This document shows, in pieces, positions 26,326-34,116 of a stretch of DNA of 64,000 nt. The translations under genes were made by a program, and so were the position numbers. The notes below the pieces were generated by a model. That model was not told where the DNA came from. It saw nothing but the letters and a program-made list of their open reading frames with translations, and did no database searches. The stretch's first letter is position 1, and every line of letters starts with the position of its first letter. Origin of the DNA: GCA-2748575 sp965222725 (GTDB lineage Bacteria > Pseudomonadota > Gammaproteobacteria > Pseudomonadales > Ketobacteraceae); NCBI GenBank assembly GCA_965222725.1, contig OZ244969.1:186001-250000 (forward strand). The letters run 5' to 3'.

Positions 26326-28740
26326 ATGAAAGACAACATGCGTTTTGAAAATAAATTACAGACACTGCAACGGGACTACAAGAAACAGCTGCCTGAGCGC
26401 CTTCGTGCGATCACCAACGATTGGGGCACCTTGTGCGATGTCACCTGGAACCCCAGGTTACTGGAGCGCCTGATCACCCGGATCCACAGCATTGCCGGCA
26501 GCGCCGGCAGTTTTGGGTTCGCTCAATTATCCCGAAAATGTCAGTCAGCTGAGCAGATACTAATAGAGCTGAGGCAACAACAATCCCTTCCTTCTGTCAC
26601 AGTAAAGCGCAATATCTCCCAGATTATCGATGAATTTTACGAACATTCCGGGCTGGAAGAGGATGCCCCCCTGATTGTAGAACAGGGCTCTTCACTGGAC
26701 CTGAAACTGCTGATCGTTGACGATGAAGCTGAGTATGCGCAATTAGTGAGCTTGATTTGCGAACAATGGGGATGCGAAACCGAGATCCTGACGGACCTGG
26801 CGCACCTCTCATCCCGACTGACAACCTATCAGCCAGATCTGGTACTGATTGATATCGTATTTCCAGAAGGCGGGTTTGCAGGAATTCATGCCGTAAAAAA
26901 AATCCATGATTCCCTGGGCTTGAAAATACCCGTTATTTTCATGTCATCACGAAACGATCTGGATGCCAGGCTCAAAGCCATGCGCGCCGGTGGCGAAGCT
27001 TATCTCACAAAACCTATTGATCCGGTAGAACTGAAATCACTTCTCGACAGGCTCAGGATTCAAAAAGCCAATTACGCCAGCGTGCTGATAGTTGATGATG
27101 ATAAAACTTTGACTCGAGCCTACTCCTACATGCTGGAAGATTTCGGCTTTGAAACATTTGTTTGCAATGATCCCACCGATGTTATCCGGCAGGTGGAAAA
27201 GCACTCACCGAACCTGGTGTTACTGGATCTGAATATGCCAAAAATCAAAGGCAATGAACTGATTCGGCTGTTTAAACAAGACCCCAAATATATGCATATT
27301 CCGCTGGTTATGATGACAGCTGACGCCAGGGATGAAACCCGGATTGATGCAATGAACGCTGGCGCGACTGACTTTATCGTGAAACCATTTGAACCAGAGG
27401 ATCTGGCAGCAAAAGTCCGCAACGTCATTGTCAAGACCAACGCAATGCAACAGCTGATCAAGCAGGTTACCAAGGAAGACCTGAGCAAAAACATCAGCAA
27501 TCGCCAACACTTTATGGGCACACTGCAGGAGGTACTACAAAACGGTCTGATCAGGAACACTCCGGCTGCGCTGGTACAGATGACCACCAGAAATCTGGAG
27601 TACTTGCGACACAAAGCGGGCCTGTCAAGACTTGAACAGGCAAACCATCAACTTATCAACCGGATCAAGGCCCGACTTGAACCCGATGAGCTAATGACAG
27701 AAATCGCTGACCTCACCGTGCTGATGCTTGTAAAAAACACCTCACCGGAAGCAACACGAGAACGCCTGACAAACCTGATGGACGAGCTGAATGAACGACA
27801 CCTTAATGTTGGCGATGAAAACATAGCATTGGATTGCTGTTGCGGCTTCTACTCATTATCAAGAAGTGGCCGCCACATAGATGACATTCTCAACGAAGTG
27901 GAAAATGCCGCCTTTAACGCTACAACCACTCCCGAGACTGATATCGTTTTCTGTCGAAGCACCAGCACTAGCGACACCAGCGACCCACATGACCGTGATA
28001 TTGAACTTGCCTTAGAAAACCTTCAAGTAAATCTGATTTACCAGCCCATTATCAATATGGAGCGACACGAAAAAAAATATGAAGCTTATGCAAGAATCAA
28101 CGATCGCAATAACACACCTCTGCCACCGTCCGATTTTATGGGTCACATTGACAGCCGGGGATTACACAACGAATTCAACCAGGCAGTAACATACTCCGCC
28201 ATAGAGGAGCTGAACCAACAGGCCGAACAAGGAGCAACTGACATTCAGCTAATCATCAAACTGGCAACCAGCCATTTCACCCCCTTAAACTATCTGGTCT
28301 GGATGAGCAAGGTTCTTAACGCAACACCTGTTTACCCGGGTCAACGTCTGATAATTTCAATCCCGGAAGAATACACCCTGCGTCAACGCCGAGCTGCACT
28401 GAGATTAATTACCGGAATCAAAGACATGGCCTGTGGATTAATGCTGGATAAAGTGGGGTTGTCCGATAACAGCATGGCCATCCTAACGGAATTTAACCCC
28501 CAACTGGTAAAGCTTGATCGAAAAGTGATTGAAAAATTGTTGGCAGAATCCACCGAAGAAAAACGCAATGTTTGCGCCCTTCTTGACCAAGGCATTACAG
28601 TTATCGCCCCTTACGTGGAAACAGCAGCCAGCTTCGCCAGCCTGTGGGATATGGGAATCCGTAACTTTCAGGGCTTTTTTGTTCAGAAACCCCAATCCGG
28701 CCTGAACTTTGATTTTTCCCAACAATCAGAGCAACATTAG
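26326..28740 (+). CDS. Hpt-REC-REC protein with degenerate GGDEF and EAL domains (FimX-like)
   Basis: An 804-residue signalling protein. Residues 1-115 form an Hpt domain (phospho-His 54 in RIHSIAGSAGSFGF). Two receiver domains follow: 127-245 (Asp 176 in LIDIVFP, Lys 229) and 252-370 (Asp 301 in LLDLNMP, Lys 353). A badly eroded GGDEF-like region (about 385-545, with NRQHF but no GGDEF) leads to an EAL-like domain (about 555-800) in which the signature has become EAYAR and the metal-binding DDFG loop is lost. It should therefore bind rather than make or break c-di-GMP, if it binds it at all. The start is supported by AAGGA eight bases upstream. Codon use looks more relaxed and AT-richer than in the flanking genes. 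Confidence 0.85.
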   Translation: MKDNMRFENKLQTLQRDYKKQLPERLRAITNDWGTLCDVTWNPRLLERLITRIHSIAGSAGSFGFAQLSRKCQSAEQILIELRQQQSLPSVTVKRNISQIIDEFYEHSGLEEDAPLIVEQGSSLDLKLLIVDDEAEYAQLVSLICEQWGCETEILTDLAHLSSRLTTYQPDLVLIDIVFPEGGFAGIHAVKKIHDSLGLKIPVIFMSSRNDLDARLKAMRAGGEAYLTKPIDPVELKSLLDRLRIQKANYASVLIVDDDKTLTRAYSYMLEDFGFETFVCNDPTDVIRQVEKHSPNLVLLDLNMPKIKGNELIRLFKQDPKYMHIPLVMMTADARDETRIDAMNAGATDFIVKPFEPEDLAAKVRNVIVKTNAMQQLIKQVTKEDLSKNISNRQHFMGTLQEVLQNGLIRNTPAALVQMTTRNLEYLRHKAGLSRLEQANHQLINRIKARLEPDELMTEIADLTVLMLVKNTSPEATRERLTNLMDELNERHLNVGDENIALDCCCGFYSLSRSGRHIDDILNEVENAAFNATTTPETDIVFCRSTSTSDTSDPHDRDIELALENLQVNLIYQPIINMERHEKKYEAYARINDRNNTPLPPSDFMGHIDSRGLHNEFNQAVTYSAIEELNQQAEQGATDIQLIIKLATSHFTPLNYLVWMSKVLNATPVYPGQRLIISIPEEYTLRQRRAALRLITGIKDMACGLMLDKVGLSDNSMAILTEFNPQLVKLDRKVIEKLLAESTEEKRNVCALLDQGITVIAPYVETAASFASLWDMGIRNFQGFFVQKPQSGLNFDFSQQSEQH

Positions 28741-28776
28741 GCTCTTTCGATACCCATCACCTCACCAGGAGCCTAC

Positions 28777-29202
28777 ATGACGATCGATCAAGCGCAGATT
28801 TTCTGGCCCTTGCTGGCCCAAATCACACTGACTGTTTTCGTATTTTTTATCCTGGCCTCCCGCAAGGCAGACGCCATCAAGTCCGGTCAGGGAAACCGCG
28901 AAAAAGCCGCGCTGGATAACAAAGCCTGGAATGAAAGTGTGGTAAAAGCCTCCAACAATATCGACAACCAGTTTCAGACCCCGGTGCTGTTTTATGCGCT
29001 GTGCTTTGTGCTCTACGAATTGCAGGCGGTCACTATCTTTTCCCTGTCACTGGCCTGGGCCTACGCGGTAAGCCGGTTTGTTCACGCCTATATTCACCTG
29101 GGCTCCAATTATGTGCCAAACCGTTTAAGAGTTTTCCTGTTTGGCTTTGTAATGCTGATACTGATGCTGGGTGTGGCCATACTGAAAATGCTGGGGGTTT
29201 AA
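28777..29202 (+). CDS. MAPEG-family membrane protein
   Basis: A 141-residue protein with four hydrophobic segments (about 9-28, 68-84, 86-105 and 116-138). The pattern NIDNQFQTPVLFYALC followed by AVSRFVHAYIHLGSNYVPNRLRVF is typical of bacterial MAPEG proteins, relatives of microsomal glutathione transferases and leukotriene synthases. The start follows AGGAG at good spacing. It converges with rsgA, leaving one base between stops. No substrate can be inferred. Confidence 0.85.
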   Translation: MTIDQAQIFWPLLAQITLTVFVFFILASRKADAIKSGQGNREKAALDNKAWNESVVKASNNIDNQFQTPVLFYALCFVLYELQAVTIFSLSLAWAYAVSRFVHAYIHLGSNYVPNRLRVFLFGFVMLILMLGVAILKMLGV

Positions 29203-29203
29203 A

Positions 29204-30253
29204 TTAACCCACCAGATCACTGTTGATCAGGGTGAAATAATTATCGAAGCGCATCTGCGTGATTTCACCCTTTTCCAATGCTTCCTGCAGCGCACAGCCG
29301 GGCTCATGCTGATGCCGGCAATCGCGGAATTTGCAATAACCGATGTACTGGTGAAACTCACGATAACCGTCAATCACCGCATTCTTTTCCAGATGCCATA
29401 AACCGAATTCGCGAATACCAGGGGAATCGATCAGATCACCTCCGGAAGGAAAATGAAACAAGCGCGCGTTAGTGGTGGTATGCCGCCCCAGTTTGGAATT
29501 CTCCGAAATCTCCCCCACTTTCACGTTCACGCCAGGCAAGAGCGCATTCACCAGCGATGACTTGCCCACACCGGACTGCCCCACAAAAGCGCTGATACGA
29601 TGATCCAGTTGCGCCTTTAATTCCTGCAGCCCTTCCTTCCCGGTCACCGACGAACGCAGCACCTCATAACCGATGCTTTCATAAACCTGTAGCAAATCGT
29701 TAATCGTTTGCTCGTTGGATTCATTCAACAGATCAGTTTTATTGAGTAATAATTTCACATCGATATGCTGCAACTCAGCCGCCACCAGATAACGGTCGAT
29801 CAGCAAACTGGAAGGAGCCGGTTCCGGCGTAATCACCAGCACAATAAAATCAATATTCGACGCCACCGGCTTTAACACACCCCGGGTATCCGGCCGGCTC
29901 AGCATGGACGTTCGCGGCAACACCGCCTCAATCATCCCCAACCCGGACTTGCCGCGGCGCCACACCACCCGGTCCCCGGTGACAATACTCCCCAGATTCG
30001 CCCGGAAATGGCACTGCATGCTGCTCAATTCCGCTGCCGGTGCTGCACCACCATCATGCTCCGAATCCTGCTCGGCCAGCTCCGGCTCCACCTCCACCAG
30101 CTTGCCGAAATGGCTCACCACCCGGCCATGAATCTCCGGGCCCAGCTCACCATCGTCCACCGCCTGCTCGCGACGCACAACACGCTTAGCCTTTTCTTCC
30201 TGCACCTTTTTAACGCGCCACGCCTGTTTGCGGGTGAGCTTTCTTTTTGCCAT
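29204..30253 (-). CDS. rsgA: ribosome small-subunit biogenesis GTPase RsgA
   Basis: A 349-residue circularly permuted GTPase that checks late 30S maturation. A basic N-terminal tail and an OB fold (MQCHFRANLGSIVTGDRVVW) precede the permuted G domain: G4 LLNKTDLL, then G1 GQSGVGKSSLVNALLPG, then G3 DSPGIREF. A C-terminal zinc-binding motif follows (CKFRDCRHQHEPGC). The gene diverges from orn with the start codons 76 bases apart, the same arrangement as in Pseudomonas and E. coli relatives. Confidence 0.97.
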   Translation of the reverse strand: MAKRKLTRKQAWRVKKVQEEKAKRVVRREQAVDDGELGPEIHGRVVSHFGKLVEVEPELAEQDSEHDGGAAPAAELSSMQCHFRANLGSIVTGDRVVWRRGKSGLGMIEAVLPRTSMLSRPDTRGVLKPVASNIDFIVLVITPEPAPSSLLIDRYLVAAELQHIDVKLLLNKTDLLNESNEQTINDLLQVYESIGYEVLRSSVTGKEGLQELKAQLDHRISAFVGQSGVGKSSLVNALLPGVNVKVGEISENSKLGRHTTTNARLFHFPSGGDLIDSPGIREFGLWHLEKNAVIDGYREFHQYIGYCKFRDCRHQHEPGCALQEALEKGEITQMRFDNYFTLINSDLVG

Positions 30254-30329
30254 TGTTTGTATTGAATTCGTCTAAATCACTGTCGTAGTTTATTATTAGT
30301 AGCACTGATTTTTGATAAAGGCCGATATC

Positions 30330-30878
30330 ATGACCGATCGCAGAAACAATCTTATTTGGATCGACCTGGAAATGACAGGACTGGATCCCGACAATGACGT
30401 GATTATCGAAATTGCCACTCTGGTCACCGACCCCCAACTCAACATCCTCGCCGAAGGCCCCACCATCGCCGTACACCAGAGTGATGAAATCCTCAACGGC
30501 ATGGACGAATGGTGCACCCGCCAGCACGGCCAGTCAGGCCTGACCCAGCGAGTCCGCGAAAGCAACATCAACGAAGCCGAAGCCGAACAACTCACCATCG
30601 ACTTCCTGATGCAGCACGTGGACAAAAACGCCTCACCCATGTGCGGCAACAGCATCTGCCAGGACCGCCGCTTTCTGTATCGCTACATGCCCAAACTGGA
30701 AGACTACTTCCACTACCGCAACCTGGACGTAAGCACCCTGAAAGAACTCGCCCGCCGCTGGAAACCCGGCGCCCTGGACGGCTTTAAAAAGAACGCCACC
30801 CACCTGGCCATGGACGATATCAAAGACTCCATCGCCGAACTGTCGCACTACCGGGAGACTTTTATAAAGTTAGGCTGA
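30330..30878 (+). CDS. orn: oligoribonuclease
   Basis: A 182-residue DEDDh exoribonuclease that degrades the last dinucleotides of RNA, including pGpG produced from c-di-GMP. Motifs are IWIDLEMTGLDPDNDVIIEIA (acidic DxE), FLYRYMPKLEDYFHYRNLDVS and HLAMDDIKDSI at the end. I use the ATG at 30330 (MTDRRNN), which fits the family length and an AAAGG site; the frame opens six codons earlier at a TTG. The 3' end including the stop codon is tandemly repeated just downstream. Confidence 0.97.
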   Translation: MTDRRNNLIWIDLEMTGLDPDNDVIIEIATLVTDPQLNILAEGPTIAVHQSDEILNGMDEWCTRQHGQSGLTQRVRESNINEAEAEQLTIDFLMQHVDKNASPMCGNSICQDRRFLYRYMPKLEDYFHYRNLDVSTLKELARRWKPGALDGFKKNATHLAMDDIKDSIAELSHYRETFIKLG

Positions 30879-30929
30879 GGGCTCTTATAAAGTTAAGCTG
30901 AGGGCTCTTATTAATCCAAGCTGATGAAG
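30862..30929. repeat. 23-bp tandem repeat spanning the orn stop codon
   Basis: Unit one (30862-30884) includes the last codons and TGA of orn. Unit two (30885-30907) differs at one base. A decayed third unit starts at 30908. This looks like a local slippage duplication. Confidence 0.75.
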
Positions 30930-30967
30930 TTTGGTTACACCTTTGCCTGAGCAGCCAGCCCGCTGCC

Positions 30968-31942
30968 TCAGGCATTGGGAAAATCAAAACTCAACACATC
31001 CGCAATCCGCGTTTTGCCCAGCGCCAGCATCAACAACCGGTCCAGCCCAAGCGCCACCCCGGCACACACCGGCAAACCCGATTCCAGCGCCCGCAACAAC
31101 GCCTCCGGCATTGGCAACTCCGGCAACCCCAGCTCCCGCCGTACCACATTATCCTGCACAAAACGCCCCCGCTGCTCCGCCGCATCCGTCAGCTCCTGAT
31201 AACCGTTCGCCAACTCAACACCGTTAACATACAGCTCAAACCGCTTCGCCACCGTATAGCCATGCACATCCACCGCCTTCTGCGCCAGCGCCGCCTGCTC
31301 CGCTGGAAAATCCACCACCAGCTGCAACCCCTGCGGCATGCGCCGCTCAATCACCTGCGACATCAACAAATCCAGCCACCCCAGCCGATCCAGCTCCGGC
31401 AGCTGTTCATCCAGATGCTGCTGCGCCACCGACTGCAATTCCGCCTCAGTCGCCGTAAACGGATCAACGCCTAATTCACGCGCAAACAGCTCGCCGTAAC
31501 TCACCACGTCATGCACCGGCCAGTTCACACCAAACAATCCGGCCACCCGCTGCACCAGCGCCACCATCTCCTGCTGCAACTGCTCCGATGACCAGCCCAC
31601 CCGATACCACTCCAGCAACGAAAACTCCGGATTGTGCCGCCCACCGGACTCATCCACCCGAAACGCCTTGCAGATCTGATAAACAGAACCGGAACCTGCC
31701 GCCAGCAACCGTTTCATGGGAAACTCCGGCGACGTCTGCAAAAACCGCCGCGCCCCCATCACAGGCAACTCAAAACTCTGCAAATGGGGATCCATCGCCG
31801 TAGAAGCACACAACAAGGGCGTCTCCACCTCCAACACACCCTCAGCAGCAAAATACTCACGAATACAGCCAAGCATCAACGCCCTCTGACGAAGCGTTTC
31901 AATAGATGCAGAAGGAAGAAAAGACTGATTCATACAATTCAA
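30968..31942 (-). CDS. epmA: EF-P--(R)-beta-lysine ligase EpmA
   Basis: A 324-residue class II lysyl-tRNA synthetase paralogue (also called GenX/PoxA/YjeA) that lacks the anticodon-binding domain and attaches (R)-beta-lysine to Lys34 of EF-P. Motif 2 is seen in FRVDESGGRHNPEFSLLEWYRVG, the substrate pocket in ELANGYQELTDAAEQ, and motif 3 in GVALGLDRLLML. Together with efp and epmB nearby it supplies the modification pathway. It lies downstream of efp in the same direction, but a 436-base repeat-filled gap separates them, so it may have its own promoter. Confidence 0.96.
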   Translation of the reverse strand: MNCMNQSFLPSASIETLRQRALMLGCIREYFAAEGVLEVETPLLCASTAMDPHLQSFELPVMGARRFLQTSPEFPMKRLLAAGSGSVYQICKAFRVDESGGRHNPEFSLLEWYRVGWSSEQLQQEMVALVQRVAGLFGVNWPVHDVVSYGELFARELGVDPFTATEAELQSVAQQHLDEQLPELDRLGWLDLLMSQVIERRMPQGLQLVVDFPAEQAALAQKAVDVHGYTVAKRFELYVNGVELANGYQELTDAAEQRGRFVQDNVVRRELGLPELPMPEALLRALESGLPVCAGVALGLDRLLMLALGKTRIADVLSFDFPNA

Positions 31943-31983
31943 ATCACGGCAGAAAACGACGAAATGGCAGCGAACTTTCAGAA

Positions 31984-32154
31984 GGCAGTGGCAGGTAACG
32001 AATAAAGGGTTTTGCGCCGCCGAGCATCGCAGTCAAATTTGGATAGAGTGAGCGTTGTCTGAGCGCAGCGAGTTTAGCGAACGCCAAATTTGACGAGAAG
32101 CACAGGGAACCCGAAGGGCAAGCAAGCAGCCTTTATTCGTTACCTGCCACTGCC
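31984..32154. mobile_element. MITE-like nested palindromic element
   Basis: Perfect 25-bp inverted arms lie at 31984-32008 and 32130-32154. Inside them is an 11-bp inverted pair GTCAAATTTGG / CCAAATTTGAC (32032-32042 and 32084-32094), and a further GCGTT/AACGC pair with the sequence TGAGCGCAGCGAG at its centre. No transposase is encoded. Size and terminal symmetry fit a miniature inverted-repeat element or a large REP-type palindrome; no target-site duplication is clear. Confidence 0.6.
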
Positions 32155-32285
32155 GCCAAGCACCACCATCCTACACCGAAGGGCAAGCGGTATCCTTTTA
32201 CTACTGCCTGGCACCGCCGCCCCGCTGGGCCTCAGATATCCAACGAGCAAGCAGCCTTTTACTCACTACCTGCCAATACAGCCGT
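32111..32285. repeat. three degenerate ~65-bp tandem repeats
   Basis: Related units start at 32111, 32176 and 32240. Each begins with a CCGAAGGGCAAGC-type block and continues through a CCTTTTA and CTGCC(A)CTGCC-type block. The first unit contains the right arm of the MITE-like palindrome, so repeats and palindrome share ancestry. Confidence 0.6.
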
Positions 32286-32378
32286 CAGAAAAAACAAAAC
32301 TCAAAACCAGGATTCAAAGGGAGCAACCAGCCTATCAATAAACCTGAACCAGCCACCCCCAAGCCCCAGACTCAAACC

Positions 32379-32942
32379 TCACACCCGACTGACATATTCC
32401 CCAGTCCGGGTATCGATCTTCAACACATCCCCGATATTCACAAACAAAGGCACCTTAACAACAGCCCCCGTACTCAAAGTCGCCGGCTTGGCCCCACCGG
32501 TAGCCGTATCCCCCTTCAACCCGGGATCCGTCTCAGTCACCTCAAGCTCCACAAAATTCGGCGGCGCCACAATCAAAGGCTCACCGTTATACAAGGTAAT
32601 AGTGCAGACATCCTCTTCCTTCAGCCACTTGGCAGCATCACCCACCGCCTTCTCATCCGCAGCCTTCTGCTCAAACGTCTCCTGATCCATGAAATGCCAG
32701 AACTCGCCATCGGCATACAGATACTGCATATTAGTCTCCATGACATCTGCAGCCTCAACCGACTCACCGGACTTAAAGGTGCGCTCCACCACCTTCCCGG
32801 AATTCAGATTCCGCAACTTCACCCGGCTGAACGCCTGGCCCTTACCCGGCTTCACAAATTCGTTTTCAATAATGGAACAGGGATCTCCGTCCAACATCAC
32901 CTTGAGACCTGAACGAAATTCATTGGTAGAATACGATGCCAT
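32379..32942 (-). CDS. efp: elongation factor P
   Basis: A 187-residue, tRNA-shaped, three-domain beta-barrel factor that relieves ribosome stalling at proline runs. The modified lysine is Lys34 in FVKPGKGQAF, which fits the beta-lysylation type served by EpmA and EpmB. The C-terminal OB domain ends with the usual signature (LKIDTRTGEYVSRV). It diverges from epmB with 51 bases between start codons, so both promoters lie in that short region. Confidence 0.98.
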   Translation of the reverse strand: MASYSTNEFRSGLKVMLDGDPCSIIENEFVKPGKGQAFSRVKLRNLNSGKVVERTFKSGESVEAADVMETNMQYLYADGEFWHFMDQETFEQKAADEKAVGDAAKWLKEEDVCTITLYNGEPLIVAPPNFVELEVTETDPGLKGDTATGGAKPATLSTGAVVKVPLFVNIGDVLKIDTRTGEYVSRV

Positions 32943-32993
32943 GAAACCTTCCCGTAATTTTCACTTGTTAACGACTGGCTTAAAAAGGCCCAC

Positions 32994-34007
32994 ATGATAA
33001 CCCGAACCGCCCCCACTTGGCACACCGAAGATTGGCAAATTCAGCTCTCTGGCGGATATTCCCGGGTAGAAGAACTTCTTAAAGCCCTGAACCTGAAACC
33101 CGACGACCTGCCCGGTCAGCTTCAGGCCCACGGCCAGTTCCCGCTGCGCGTGCCCAAAGCCTTCGTGAACAAAATGGAACCGGGCAACCCCAACGACCCC
33201 CTGCTGCTGCAGGTACTGCCCCAGTCCCGGGAACTGACACCCGCCCCCGGCTTTAACAGCGACCCCCTGGAAGAAGCCCGTTTCACCCCCGTACCCGGCC
33301 TGATCCACAAATACCCGTCCCGGGTGCTGCTCACCACCAGCAGCGCCTGTGCCATTAACTGCCGCTACTGCTTTCGGCGCCACTTTCCCTACAACGACCA
33401 CCGCATCAGCCAGCCCCAGATTCAGGCCATCGTGGATTACCTGCAACAACAGCCCCAGGTGAACGAAGTCATCTTCTCCGGCGGCGACCCCCTGGCCATC
33501 AGCAACAGCCGCTTTGCCAGCCTGGTGGAGCAACTCAGCGACATTTCCCATATCAGCCGCCTGCGCATTCACACCCGCTTCCCCATTGTGATTCCCCAGC
33601 GTATCGACCAGGCCCTGTTGCGCCTGATGGAGCAACCGCGGTTCCAGTGGCTGATGGTGATTCACAGTAACCACCCCAACGAACTGGACCAGCAACTGGC
33701 CAGCGCCATGGCCCTGCTGCAGGAACGCCAGGTGACCCTGCTCAACCAGAGCGTACTGCTGAAAGACGTCAACGACAGCGCCACCACCCTCGCGCAACTC
33801 TCCGACAAACTCTTCGCTATGGGCGTACTGCCCTACTACCTCCACCTGCTGGACCCCGTAGCCGGCAGCGCGCATTTTCATCTGCCCGAGACCGACTGCA
33901 TAAAGATTTACCAAGAATTGTTAGGTAAACTCCCCGGGTATCTGGTGCCAAAACTGGTGCGGGAGACCCCGGATCGCCCCTCAAAGACACCCGTTAATCC
34001 AGAATAA
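32994..34007 (+). CDS. epmB: EF-P beta-lysylation protein EpmB (lysine 2,3-aminomutase-like)
   Basis: A 337-residue radical-SAM, PLP-dependent enzyme that turns (S)-alpha-lysine into the (R)-beta-lysine which EpmA places on EF-P. The iron-sulfur CxxxCxxC motif is in SACAINCRYCFRRHFPY (about residues 117-133). FSGGDPLA and the HTRFPIVIPQRI segment are typical. The PLP lysine lies near the C-terminus (LPYYLHLLDPVAGSAHF is the preceding signature). It is shorter than clostridial aminomutases, as expected for EpmB, and diverges from efp. Confidence 0.97.
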   Translation: MITRTAPTWHTEDWQIQLSGGYSRVEELLKALNLKPDDLPGQLQAHGQFPLRVPKAFVNKMEPGNPNDPLLLQVLPQSRELTPAPGFNSDPLEEARFTPVPGLIHKYPSRVLLTTSSACAINCRYCFRRHFPYNDHRISQPQIQAIVDYLQQQPQVNEVIFSGGDPLAISNSRFASLVEQLSDISHISRLRIHTRFPIVIPQRIDQALLRLMEQPRFQWLMVIHSNHPNELDQQLASAMALLQERQVTLLNQSVLLKDVNDSATTLAQLSDKLFAMGVLPYYLHLLDPVAGSAHFHLPETDCIKIYQELLGKLPGYLVPKLVRETPDRPSKTPVNPE

Positions 34008-34116
34008 ACAAAAAGTTACAGTGATTTTGCAGATATTTTCCAGCGGATGTCTCGCGAAGGATATTTGTTGCCTATACTGTCTAGAATAAGCCAAGAGTTT
34101 GGAGTACCGGATTTAG

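Larger units (their letters stand above)
31943..32378. other. repeat-filled intergenic region between efp and epmA
   Basis: The 436-base gap has no convincing gene. It contains a 171-bp nested palindrome (31984-32154) and three degenerate 65-bp tandem repeats (from 32111), then an A-rich stretch before the efp stop codon. No clear intrinsic terminator for efp is visible beyond the palindrome itself. Confidence 0.7.

Noticed and set aside
31984..32154. Integron attC site
   Set aside because: The palindrome lacks the GTTRRRY/RYYYAAC core sites and no integrase or cassette array is present.
30931..32341. Plus-strand open frames rich in Pro, Thr, His and Gln across epmA and its intergenic region
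   Set aside because: They lie opposite the real epmA gene or in repeats, have biased composition typical of antisense frames in GC-rich DNA, and have no ribosome-binding sites.
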